This document shows positions 1-5,744 of a DNA stretch of 5,771 nucleotides, in pieces. Where the stretch lies: assembly GCA_046706145.1 (NCBI GenBank), contig JBJKPP010000138.1:1-5771 (forward strand), written 5' to 3'. The translations under genes were made by a program, and so were the position numbers. Numbering within the stretch: position 1 is the first letter of the stretch; each line of letters begins with the position of its first letter. The notes under the pieces are model-generated. The model did not search any database. It was not told the origin of the DNA and saw only the letters and a list, made by a program, of their open reading frames with translations. Source of the DNA: JBJKPP01 sp046706145. Its GTDB lineage: Bacteria > Bacteroidota > Ignavibacteria > Ignavibacteriales > Ignavibacteriaceae.

Positions 1-27
1 GTAAAATATCTATTAATCTGATACTAT

Positions 28-714
28 TTAGTAACCATAAGCATTCTTAAATTTCTCATAATCCATTATTCTAAGTTTTGAGCCGTCTAATTCCATTAAT
101 CCCTTTTTGGCAAATGTGTGAAGCATTCTCGATATGGTCTCTCTGGAAGTACCGGCCATGTTTGCTAAATCATGCTGATATGGTAATTTCTCAATTTCCA
201 CAGTGCCTTGTTTTATTTTACCCGTATCATCGGCGATTTGTAGAATTACACTTGCAACTCTGCCTTCTGCATCTTTCAGAGAAAGCGACTTTATTTTCAT
301 GTCTGCAGCGCGCAGTCTCTCGGTCAATTCTTGCAAAAGAGCAATAGCAACTTCAGGATAAGAATTGAGAAACTCCAAGAAATCCGTTCTTTGAATTAGC
401 AGCAATTCAGAATCTTCTATCGCTGTAACATTAGCTGAGCGGCACATTCCATCCAAAAGTCCCATTTCACCAAAGAAATCGGATTCTCCAAATATTGTCA
501 AAATTACTTCCTTCCCTCCCTCGCCAGCTCTGAATACTTTTACTCTTCCTGAAATGATTACAAACAAGGTATTTGCATTTTCGTTTTCAAAAAGAACTAT
601 TGAATCCTTCTTAAATTGTTTTTTTAACCCGAGCTTTGAAATTTTGTTTAGTGTTTCTTCATCCAGTTCTGAAAAAATAGGAACATATTTTAAGAAGTTA
701 CTTTGCGTTTCCAT
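28..714 (-). CDS. Crp/Fnr-family transcriptional regulator (cyclic-nucleotide-binding domain plus winged HTH)
   Basis: This 228-aa protein has the usual length and layout of the Crp/Fnr family and should act as a dimeric cytoplasmic DNA-binding regulator. Residues about 8-125 form the effector (cNMP-binding) beta-roll. Its phosphate-binding cassette is readable as FGEMGLLDGMCRSA (residues 81-94), with Glu83, Arg92 and Ser93 matching E. coli Crp Glu72, Arg82 and Ser83. A long dimerisation helix follows (about 120-147), then the HTH at about 181-210. The recognition helix SRETISR keeps Arg191, Glu192 and Arg196, the residues E. coli Crp uses to read TGTGA half-sites. There is no N-terminal cysteine cluster, so it is not an iron-sulfur FNR. 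Two adenine contacts of E. coli Crp (Thr127, Ser128) appear to be Ala137 and Asp138, so the ligand is uncertain. AAAGGAT lies 7-8 bases before the ATG. Family call is firm; regulon and ligand are unknown. Confidence 0.95.
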   Translation of the reverse strand: METQSNFLKYVPIFSELDEETLNKISKLGLKKQFKKDSIVLFENENANTLFVIISGRVKVFRAGEGGKEVILTIFGESDFFGEMGLLDGMCRSANVTAIEDSELLLIQRTDFLEFLNSYPEVAIALLQELTERLRAADMKIKSLSLKDAEGRVASVILQIADDTGKIKQGTVEIEKLPYQHDLANMAGTSRETISRMLHTFAKKGLMELDGSKLRIMDYEKFKNAYGY

Positions 715-738
715 GTTTGTATCCTTTACTTTGTTGAA

Positions 739-767
739 TAAATAAATTGATTAATAATACTGAACAA
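739..767 (-). promoter_or_regulatory. Possible sigma70-type promoter of the Crp/Fnr gene
   Basis: Read on the minus strand, TTGTTC (762-767) is followed after 17 bases by TATTTA (739-744). Transcription would start near 732 and give a leader of roughly 18 bases that carries the AAAGGAT ribosome binding site (721-727). Spacing and position fit, but in DNA this AT-rich such matches arise easily by chance. Confidence 0.3.
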
Positions 768-812
768 CCATCTATGGCCTCTGAGCCGCAATTATCTTTG
801 ATTAGATTTGCA

Positions 813-845
813 TTTAGCTTTCTCAAATACTTCTTTGAAGCTGAA
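813..845. repeat. Imperfect hairpin between the Crp/Fnr gene and the TPR-like gene
   Basis: TTTAGCTT (813-820) and CAAA (824-827) can pair with TTTG (834-837) and AAGCTGAA (838-845) across a 6-base loop. This gives about 12 base pairs including one G-T pair, interrupted by a 3-base bulge. It lies 128 bp downstream of the 190-aa gene and about 100 bp upstream of the Crp/Fnr start, both on the minus strand. No T-run follows on the minus strand, so it is not a standard intrinsic terminator. It could be an mRNA structure or chance. I see nothing else convincing in the rest of 715-972. Confidence 0.2.
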
Positions 846-972
846 TCGAATAATTACTTCTACAAAATGACTAGGAAAAACTAAGATTCCTTAATTTACG
901 GCGATCAAGATCTTAAGTAGCATCTGATACAATGCAATTCACTTATAATAGATCTTAATCAATCATGTAGCT

Positions 973-1545
973 TTAACTACTAAGGCAACTTATCTCTTCA
1001 TGTGTGAAACTCGGTACCTTCGACCTTGGAAAGAATTTCTTCCAATGATCATAAACCTCCTCTGCTTTCGAATATTCGAAAGCGCGTTTAAGCGCGGAAA
1101 TTTGAAGAGTTACGTATTTAATCAAAAGCTTCTCCGCTGCAACCACCAGGTGCTCTGCAGTTTGAGCAACTTCCATGTTGTCTTTCTTATAAAAACCAAA
1201 TAATAAATTTAAAAGTTCTGAACCTACCTCAAGGTTATTTGGCTCAATTTCATAAATTAGCTTTAAGTCACTTTCTGCTGATGTTATATCGTCCTTTCTC
1301 TCTGAAAAAGCTGCAATCAAACATCTTGCAAAAGCACGTCGTTTAATAAGTTGAAAATTACATGGATAGATCAATAGTGCATCTGTTGCGATATGAATTA
1401 CTCTAATCAAACTTTGATACTGTTTCTCGCTAAGTTTTAGCTCAACATCTAGAAGTCGATTTTGAATTTCACTTTCCCTTTTTATTAGATTCAATGCCCT
1501 ATCGATTTCCGCGAGTCGCTTTTTAAAATCAACTATTCCCGACAT
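973..1545 (-). CDS. Hypothetical all-helical protein, probable TPR-like repeats
   Basis: I do not recognise a named family for this 190-aa protein. It has no signal peptide or membrane segment and reads as almost entirely alpha-helical. Residues 5-50 are charged and heptad-like, a likely short coiled coil. From about 50 to 172 there are helix pairs with TPR-like spacing: a helix of A/L pattern, a Pro-Asn turn (PCNF, 61-64), an Ala-rich helix, the segment AESDLKLIYEIEPNNLEV (90-107), which closely resembles a TPR helix B followed by the next repeat start, and then AEEVYDHWKKFFP (161-173). TPR-like proteins usually act as protein-binding scaffolds, so a partner-binding role is an inference. AGAGGTG (1551-1557) sits 5 bases before the ATG and supports the start. 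The gene is divergent from the glycosyltransferase and in the same direction as the Crp/Fnr gene, but the 258-bp gap argues against co-transcription with the latter. Confidence 0.75.
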   Translation of the reverse strand: MSGIVDFKKRLAEIDRALNLIKRESEIQNRLLDVELKLSEKQYQSLIRVIHIATDALLIYPCNFQLIKRRAFARCLIAAFSERKDDITSAESDLKLIYEIEPNNLEVGSELLNLLFGFYKKDNMEVAQTAEHLVVAAEKLLIKYVTLQISALKRAFEYSKAEEVYDHWKKFFPRSKVPSFTHEEISCLSS

Positions 1546-1658
1546 TATTACACCTCTTACGTTAATGAAATATTTAAACCTATGAATAACATCATTTTTA
1601 GAATAATCTACATCACATTACATGTCTCTCTAACTTTAGAAATTATAGTTCTGTCTTT

Positions 1659-1666
1659 AAGGAGGT
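1659..1666 (+). promoter_or_regulatory. Orphan Shine-Dalgarno sequence AAGGAGGT
   Basis: This is a full anti-16S match, as strong as the one before the 53-aa gene at 4438, but no normal gene follows. A TTG at 1677 would open only 20 codons, and an ATG at 1697 only 21 codons (ending at the TAA after TCC-ATG-AAT, around 1760). It may serve a leader peptide, mark a decayed gene, or be chance. Confidence 0.3.
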
Positions 1667-1851
1667 ACACTTCTCATTGTATGTAAATCAATCACAATGC
1701 CAACGCAAGATCATCATTTTCTTTTTAATAGTGTTGTAGAAAATTCTATCTCCATGAATTAAATTCGTTTTGTGCGAACTTTATTCATACAAAAATCAAT
1801 GTGTAAGTTCAATTGACAACATAGCAAATAAGTACAATAGAATGCTGTGAT

Positions 1852-1880
1852 TTGACAACGCGATTTATTCGCATTATTTG
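1852..1880 (+). promoter_or_regulatory. Likely promoter of the glycosyltransferase operon
   Basis: TTGACA (1852-1857), a perfect -35 consensus, is followed after exactly 17 bases by TATTTG (1875-1880). The spacer contains the inverted repeat GCGA-N5-TCGC (1860-1872), a possible operator. A second TTGACA lies at 1813-1818, with its nearest -10-like hexamer TAGAAT at 1838-1843 after a long 19-base spacer, so an upstream tandem promoter is conceivable. The predicted start near 1887 leaves a leader of about 160 bases before the ATG at 2048. Confidence 0.45.
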
Positions 1881-2047
1881 ATTTAGTGATTAAGATTAAA
1901 CTCATTCTTATTGGGTGACAACACACACTGAAATATGAAACTCTTTTCTTTATGTTTCAAAATTCTCAAGTGTAATGATGAAGTTGGATTAATATTCAAT
2001 GTCGATTTTACAGGATAATGTGCAACATAATTTAGTTGAGGTAATAT

Positions 2048-3247
2048 ATGAGAATTGGAATCATGCTTCGTCACTTTGACCAACCTGGGGGAGGAGTAAA
2101 GAACTACACAAACTTTTTATTAAGGGAATTATTCACCATTAATTCTCCTCATGAGTTCATACTAATTTACAATAATTCAAAACATTTAGGTGCGTTCAAT
2201 AAATACGAGAATGTTACAGAAACTGCTGTGAATATATCATCGCGGGTTCTATGGGATCAAATAGGAGTACCTTTGGTACAGAAGAAAGAAAAGATAGATA
2301 TAATTTTTAATCCCAAATATTCTCTTCCTTTATCAGTCCGATGCCCTACTGTCTTTGTATGTCATGGTATGGATTGGTACATAATGCCTTGGGCACACAA
2401 ATGGGCGGATCATTTAAGTCATAAGTTTTTATTCCCTCTATATGTTTCCAAAGCCTCATCCATCATAACTGTATCGGAAACCACGAAGGAGGGGCTTGTG
2501 AACTTTCTAAATGTTGATGAAAGTAAGATTCATACAGTTTATCACGGTGTCAATAATTCACACGGGAATAAGATTAGTGAAAACGAGCTGAGAGAAATAA
2601 AACTGCTATACAACTTACCTGATAGATTTTTCCTTTTTGCAGGACAAATTTATCCTCCAAAGAATATTGGTGGGTTGCTGCAGGCATATGCTAAAGTAGG
2701 ACCAAAGCTGGGAATAAGTTTAGTGATTGCAGGTAAACATAAGGAGTTATGCAGTGATGAATTAACACTTATTGACAAACTAGGTATTTCCGAGTGGGTT
2801 GTAAGGCCTGGTTGGCTCGGCAATCACGCACTTACATGCACTTACAAACTTGCTGAAGCTCTAGTTATTCCCTCCTTATATGAATCATTTGGAATGCCAA
2901 TAATAGAGGCAATGTCAGTGGGTTGTCCTGTTATTACTTCAAACAGATTTGGCACGAAAGAAATCGCAGGTGACGCTGCTGTTTTAGTTAATCCGGAGAA
3001 TATAGATAGTATATCGGAAGGTATGGAAGCAATCGCAATAAATAAACCATTACGAATGGGAAAAATTACGAAAGGATATAAGCGTTCTTGTGAGTTCAGT
3101 TGGAGAAAATGTGCTGAAGAAACGCTGGATATTCTAGAGAATACACAATTGTCAAGAGCCAATGATTTTAGACTTAAGAACTTGATACCTCAAAATAAAA
3201 ATGAAATGCTTTTAATACAACGTCCAGAAAGATTTGAACAATTTTGA
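2048..3247 (+). CDS. Glycosyltransferase, GT4-type (GT-B fold, group 1)
   Basis: This 399-aa protein should transfer a sugar from a nucleotide-sugar donor to a glycan or lipid acceptor at the cytoplasmic face of the membrane. The N-terminal Rossmann domain starts MRIGIMLRHF and has the glycine loop PGGGVKNY (13-20), typical of GT4 acceptor-side domains. CHGMDW (105-110) and the stretch SSIITVSETTKEGL (137-150) with HTVYHGV (162-168) are standard for mannosyl/glucosyltransferase-like members. The C-terminal donor domain begins at FLFAGQIYPPKN (195-206; Lys205 at the conserved phosphate-binding position) and contains the EX7E motif Glu279-Glu287 within ESFGMPIIEAM, followed by GCPVITSNRFGTKEIAGDAAVLVNP-type sequence (292-316). 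The last ~35 residues look like a poorly conserved tail. An in-frame TAA at 2042-2044 and GAGGT 5 bases upstream fix the start. Donor and acceptor cannot be read. The next gene, a UPF0104-type membrane protein, suggests an envelope lipid or glycan pathway. Confidence 0.93.
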   Translation: MRIGIMLRHFDQPGGGVKNYTNFLLRELFTINSPHEFILIYNNSKHLGAFNKYENVTETAVNISSRVLWDQIGVPLVQKKEKIDIIFNPKYSLPLSVRCPTVFVCHGMDWYIMPWAHKWADHLSHKFLFPLYVSKASSIITVSETTKEGLVNFLNVDESKIHTVYHGVNNSHGNKISENELREIKLLYNLPDRFFLFAGQIYPPKNIGGLLQAYAKVGPKLGISLVIAGKHKELCSDELTLIDKLGISEWVVRPGWLGNHALTCTYKLAEALVIPSLYESFGMPIIEAMSVGCPVITSNRFGTKEIAGDAAVLVNPENIDSISEGMEAIAINKPLRMGKITKGYKRSCEFSWRKCAEETLDILENTQLSRANDFRLKNLIPQNKNEMLLIQRPERFEQF

Positions 3248-3305
3248 GATTGGTGATGTTACTAAACGAGTAGCTCAATTTGTGAATTTATAATATGAGT
3301 GAGAA

Positions 3306-4328
3306 ATGAAGTTGAAGAAGTTCAAAAAATACATTAGGATACTGATAAGCTTTGTACTTTTATTCATAATATTCAATCTAATTAATCCTTCCGAAATAAT
3401 TAGATCTATAGAAGGTATAAATTTTTGGTACATCATTCTGGCTCTTATTTCATATACAATAGATCGAATACTTATGGCATTCAAATGGAGGCTGCTATTA
3501 AAGGCTAAGGGAATCAATGTCTCTTTATTTACAACCGTAAAAATTTATTATATGTCAAATTTTGCCGGTTTAATCCTACCTGCTACTCTTGGTTCAGACG
3601 CTACTAAAACTTTTTTGATTTCAAGAGAAAATATCTGTGCAAATGATGCCATTGCGTCTATAATAATAGAGAGAGTAATAGGACTGATGGCGCTTGCTGT
3701 TTATGTTTTTTTGGCGTTGTCCATATTATTTAGTTTAGGGATAACTATAAACATCCATTTTAATACACTCTTCTTAATAGTAACTTTATTTACTTTGGCA
3801 GGAATTTTAGGCCTTGTTCTTTCATTCAACACTGAATTGAATCAGAGAATCATTCGCCTATTGATATTAATACGAAAGAAACACATACTTCCCAGGCTTT
3901 CTGAAACAATACGAAAACTAGTTCTCTCCTATGAATCCTACAAAACAAAAAAGAAGACCTTATTTTGTTTCTTTTTGTGCACCTTACTTGAAATCTTGGT
4001 TGGAATATTTGTCTACTTCAGCGTAGCTATGAGTTTTCAATTAAATGTTTCCTTTTTATACTTCGTTGGCTTTGTCCCGTTGATGATGTTTTTTGTTAGA
4101 ATACCTATTTCCATTAATGGACTTGGTCTGAGAGAAAGTGGAGCAGCATATTTTCTCTCTTTGGCAGGAGTATCCGCATCGATCGGATTTAGTGTTGGAG
4201 TAATAGAACACCTTACTTTATTGATCGGGATTTTACCCGGAGCAATTTTTTATTTATTTAATAAGAGTTTAGAAAAGAACGAGATGCCACAAAGAGAACC
4301 AAATCTAAGTGTAAAAGAAGATTCATGA
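3306..4328 (+). CDS. Integral membrane protein, lysylphosphatidylglycerol synthase TM region / UPF0104 family
   Basis: This 340-aa polytopic protein matches the stand-alone version of the membrane domain of MprF, without MprF's cytoplasmic aminoacyl-transferase domain. Likely membrane helices lie around 9-26, 38-54, 80-96, 117-146, 153-173, 217-240, 249-268 and 280-318 (last one a pair). Family landmarks are visible: FAGLILPATLGSDATKTFL (86-104), equivalent to the usual LP-x-GGD-x-x-R stretch; SIIIERVIGLMAL (118-130); and PISINGLGLRE (267-277) near the end. The family is linked to lipid flipping or to glycosylation and lipid modification, often beside glycosyltransferases, as here 58 bp downstream of one. 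The second glycine of GGD is Ser97 here. An in-frame TGA at 3300-3302 sets the upstream limit, so ATG 3306 is the first possible start, with only a weak GAGTGAG-like ribosome binding site. Substrate is unknown; a flippase or glycosyltransferase-associated role is inferred. Confidence 0.88.
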   Translation: MKLKKFKKYIRILISFVLLFIIFNLINPSEIIRSIEGINFWYIILALISYTIDRILMAFKWRLLLKAKGINVSLFTTVKIYYMSNFAGLILPATLGSDATKTFLISRENICANDAIASIIIERVIGLMALAVYVFLALSILFSLGITINIHFNTLFLIVTLFTLAGILGLVLSFNTELNQRIIRLLILIRKKHILPRLSETIRKLVLSYESYKTKKKTLFCFFLCTLLEILVGIFVYFSVAMSFQLNVSFLYFVGFVPLMMFFVRIPISINGLGLRESGAAYFLSLAGVSASIGFSVGVIEHLTLLIGILPGAIFYLFNKSLEKNEMPQREPNLSVKEDS

Positions 4329-4425
4329 ATGTAAACAAGAAATTTAGAGTAGGATGGAATTATAATAAATATTCGACACTGAAGCATCTAATGAATCAAT
4401 GCAGTTTTAACCTAGACAAAAGTAG

Positions 4426-4433
4426 AAGGAGGT
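4426..4433 (+). promoter_or_regulatory. Strong ribosome binding site of the 53-aa membrane protein gene
   Basis: AAGGAGGT is a full match to the anti-Shine-Dalgarno sequence and ends 4 bases before the ATG at 4438. It is much stronger than the sites of the glycosyltransferase and UPF0104 genes upstream, so the small gene is likely translated at a high rate if it is transcribed. Confidence 0.75.
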
Positions 4434-4437
4434 AGTT

Positions 4438-4599
4438 ATGCTTTGGATTGTTTATGTTATTTCAACGTTGTTTTGGTCAATAGGTTTGGTTTATTCTAGT
4501 TCTTCCGGGGGTTTAGTGAGAGCTTTAGTAATTGCAGCTCTGATAGTCACAGTAATGCGGTCAATTCAAAGTGTCAGAAGGAATATCAATTCCAGATAG
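4438..4599 (+). CDS. Small two-helix membrane protein, Lmo0937-like family
   Basis: This 53-aa protein reads MLWIVYVISTLFWSIGLVYS, then SSSGGLVRALVIAALIVTVM, then a basic tail (RSIQSVRRNINSR). It has two membrane helices (about 2-20 and 26-40), a short Gly-rich turn with the GG pair (24-25), and a positively charged C-terminus. This layout and the start MLW-I-V resemble the Lmo0937/DUF5670-type miniproteins, which are usually about 50 residues and of unknown function. The assignment is from memory of the family pattern. A strong AAGGAGGT precedes the start. It follows the UPF0104 gene by 109 bp in the same direction, so it may share its transcript, but such genes are often expressed on their own. 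No promoter of its own is clear. Confidence 0.75.
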   Translation: MLWIVYVISTLFWSIGLVYSSSSGGLVRALVIAALIVTVMRSIQSVRRNINSR

Positions 4600-4609
4600 A
4601 AGTACTCCC

Positions 4610-4665
4610 TCTTTAATTAAAGACTTATAGAACTCTGCAGACTTGATATCATAGAACATTCTATA
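4610..4665. repeat. Palindrome and competing inverted repeats after the 53-aa gene
   Basis: TCTTTAATTAAAGA (4610-4623) is a perfect 14-bp palindrome without a loop. Next to it TATAGAA (4626-4632) and ATAGAA (4651-4656) can each pair with TTCTATA (4659-4665); the second pairing leaves only a 2-base gap, so the two are mutually exclusive. No T-run follows, so it is not a classic terminator. It could be a protein-binding site or a weak mRNA 3'-end structure. Confidence 0.25.
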
Positions 4666-4755
4666 GCTTGCATTTGTGAATTATATTTAAAAATTACAGT
4701 ACATAACAAGATTACACTAATTAAGTTTAATAACCTATATTTTAAAAAGGACACA

Positions 4756-5028
4756 ATGAAACACCTTTATATAGTTGGGTATGAATTGCACAAGGAACCA
4801 CCAGAAGATAACAATGATATTACCGCCATCATAAAAACATACGATTACCTTAAAATTGGTAATTCAGAATATTGCATATATACTGATCAAGGACCTGATT
4901 CAATTGTTAATATGCTAGAACCTTACTTTAGAAAGGGCGACAAACTATTGGTAATAAAAATCACAAATAAAAAGCAGGGATTATTGACCGATACACAATG
5001 GAAATGGATTAATGAACGGTTTTCGTAG
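4756..5028 (+). CDS. Small SinR/Cas2-like protein with ferredoxin-like fold (stand-alone)
   Basis: This 90-aa protein reads as beta-alpha-beta-alpha-beta-alpha. Strand 1 is HLYIVGYEL (3-11), helix 1 about 20-32, strand 2 EYCIYTDQ (38-45), helix 2 PDSIVNMLEPYF (47-58), strand 3 KLLVIKIT (63-70), and a final helix ending QWKWINERF (81-89). The layout and the pattern 'LISYDLHKP ... S/D ... I...L..Y....D.LLVIKIT ... W.W' match small bacterial proteins named 'SinR family protein', which belong to the Cas2/VapD-like ferredoxin-fold group; this is not the Bacillus SinR repressor. At the strand-1 position where Cas2 and most relatives carry Asp, this protein has Glu10. AAAAAGGA lies 4 bases before the ATG. 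No Cas1 or CRISPR is in the window, so an adaptation role is unlikely here. Function is unknown; nuclease or toxin activity is only a possibility suggested by the fold. Confidence 0.7.
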   Translation: MKHLYIVGYELHKEPPEDNNDITAIIKTYDYLKIGNSEYCIYTDQGPDSIVNMLEPYFRKGDKLLVIKITNKKQGLLTDTQWKWINERFS

Positions 5029-5171
5029 CATTTTCTAAAATCAGTTTTTAACTTTTTACATTAGTCCTATCATCTTAGAAATAATTCAGTTTTGGAAATT
5101 TTTTCACTCATAGCTACAACCGAAATCCAGTCTCGATGAACAAAAACTTATAGTCATGTGAAACAAAGGGC

Positions 5172-5221
5172 AAAAAATAAACAATATAAATAATGAAGCC
5201 GGATTTATGTCCGGCTTCATT
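5172..5221 (-). terminator. Rho-independent terminator of the GNAT gene
   Basis: AATGAAGCCGGA (5192-5203) and TCCGGCTTCATT (5210-5221) form a perfect 12-bp stem with a 6-base loop. On the minus strand the stem is followed by a T-rich run complementary to 5172-5190, starting 24 bases after the GNAT stop codon. The plus-strand side has no comparable run, so termination should favour the minus strand. It may also block plus-strand read-through from the 90-aa gene. Confidence 0.85.
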
Positions 5222-5245
5222 CTATTGGGCAATGTTTTTATCTAA

Positions 5246-5695
5246 TTAAATTTCTTTTTCGAAACACACGCTATTTTCAACTTTAGCATACTGTCCGTAA
5301 TTTGGAATTAATTTATATCCGTTCTTTTTATAAAGCCCGATAGCTTCCGGCTGTTTTTTACCTGTTTCTAATATGCATTTTGTGTGGAATAATTCTCTTG
5401 CCCAATTTTCTAATTCGGATAGAACTTTTGCAGCAATTCCATTTTTTCTATGTTTAGGTAAAACGAACATCCTTTTAATTTCCATTTTACCAGGTTCATA
5501 TTCCTTTATAGCTCCACAACCAACTGCATTCTCATTTTCGTAAGCCAAAACTACATATTTGATTTTGTCAATCTTATTAAACTGCGCATAGAAAGGATGG
5601 TCTTCTCCATCTCTTTTTGCAAGTTCTTCATCAAGCAATTTTACAAGCTCTACAAAATCAGGGTTATCTGAATTAGTTCTTTTTATTTCTACCAT
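5246..5695 (-). CDS. GNAT-family N-acetyltransferase
   Basis: This 149-aa protein has the normal length for a single-domain GNAT, which moves an acetyl group from acetyl-CoA to an amine. Strand 4 and the acetyl-CoA pyrophosphate loop are readable as MFVLPKHRKNGIAAKVLSEL (76-95), with the R/Q-x-x-G-x-A/G loop as RKNGIA (83-88). Motif B follows as CILETGKKQPEAIGLYKKNGY (107-127), and the C-terminus NYGQYAKVENSVCFEK (132-147) is the usual form of a GNAT group I know as common in Bacteroidota. The N-terminus has the equally typical NSDNPDFVELVKLLDEEL. The substrate cannot be read. No Shine-Dalgarno sequence precedes the ATG, only AAATTTTATTT, and the frame stays open for 20 more codons upstream to a TAG at 5759-5761 without an ATG, GTG or TTG, so ATG 5695 is the best start. 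It is convergent with the 90-aa gene. Confidence 0.92.
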   Translation of the reverse strand: MVEIKRTNSDNPDFVELVKLLDEELAKRDGEDHPFYAQFNKIDKIKYVVLAYENENAVGCGAIKEYEPGKMEIKRMFVLPKHRKNGIAAKVLSELENWARELFHTKCILETGKKQPEAIGLYKKNGYKLIPNYGQYAKVENSVCFEKEI

Positions 5696-5736
5696 AAATA
5701 AAATTTGCAGTTCTGCTTCATCACTTCGACAAGTTC

Positions 5737-5744
5737 CAAATCTA
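5737..5744 (-). promoter_or_regulatory. Possible Bacteroidota-type -7 promoter element of the GNAT gene
   Basis: On the minus strand this reads TAGATTTG, an exact match to the TAnnTTTG -7 consensus of Bacteroidota sigma factors, about 42 bases before the GNAT ATG. No TTG -33 element is visible at the expected distance in the remaining bases of the window, so support is limited. Confidence 0.25.

Larger units (their letters stand above)
1546..2047. other. 502-bp non-coding region between divergent genes
   Basis: No convincing coding sequence is present. It contains the ribosome binding site of the minus-strand gene at its left edge, an unused AAGGAGGT at 1659-1666, two TTGACAAC boxes at 1813-1820 and 1852-1859, a plausible plus-strand promoter at 1852-1880, and the glycosyltransferase ribosome binding site GAGGT at 2038-2042. 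A separated inverted repeat GAACTT (1776-1781) / AAGTTC (1805-1810) and a TGAAAC/GTTTCA pair near 1937-1961 are weak. If the promoter at 1852 is real, the glycosyltransferase mRNA has a leader of about 160 bases. I recognise no known riboswitch in it. Confidence 0.6.

Noticed and set aside
78..745. Plus-strand frames at 78-347 and 554-745 opposite the Crp/Fnr gene
   Set aside because: They lie across the well-conserved regulator read on the other strand and show no domain.
1883..2083. Minus-strand 66-codon frame across the glycosyltransferase start
   Set aside because: No ribosome site, low-complexity sequence, and it overlaps the supported promoter/leader and start of the plus-strand gene.
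2842..3162. Long open frame on the minus strand inside the glycosyltransferase gene
   Set aside because: It is antisense to the conserved donor domain with the EX7E motif and has no family resemblance, so it is a shadow frame.
3278..4682. Shared 11-mer ATTTGTGAATT at 3278-3288 and 4672-4682, each upstream of a gene and containing a Crp-like TGTGA half-site
   Set aside because: Neither copy has the second TCACA half six bases away, and an 11-base AT-rich match is not far from chance in this composition.
4756..5028. Reading the 90-aa gene as a CRISPR cas2
   Set aside because: No cas1, other cas genes or direct-repeat array occurs in the window, and the sequence fits the stand-alone SinR-type group better.
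2064..5732. Near-identical 16-mers GCTTCGTCACTTTGAC (near 2064) and GCTTCATCACTTCGAC (near 5715)
   Set aside because: One lies inside the glycosyltransferase coding sequence and the other in the GNAT leader; two mismatches and no flanking similarity make chance the simplest explanation.
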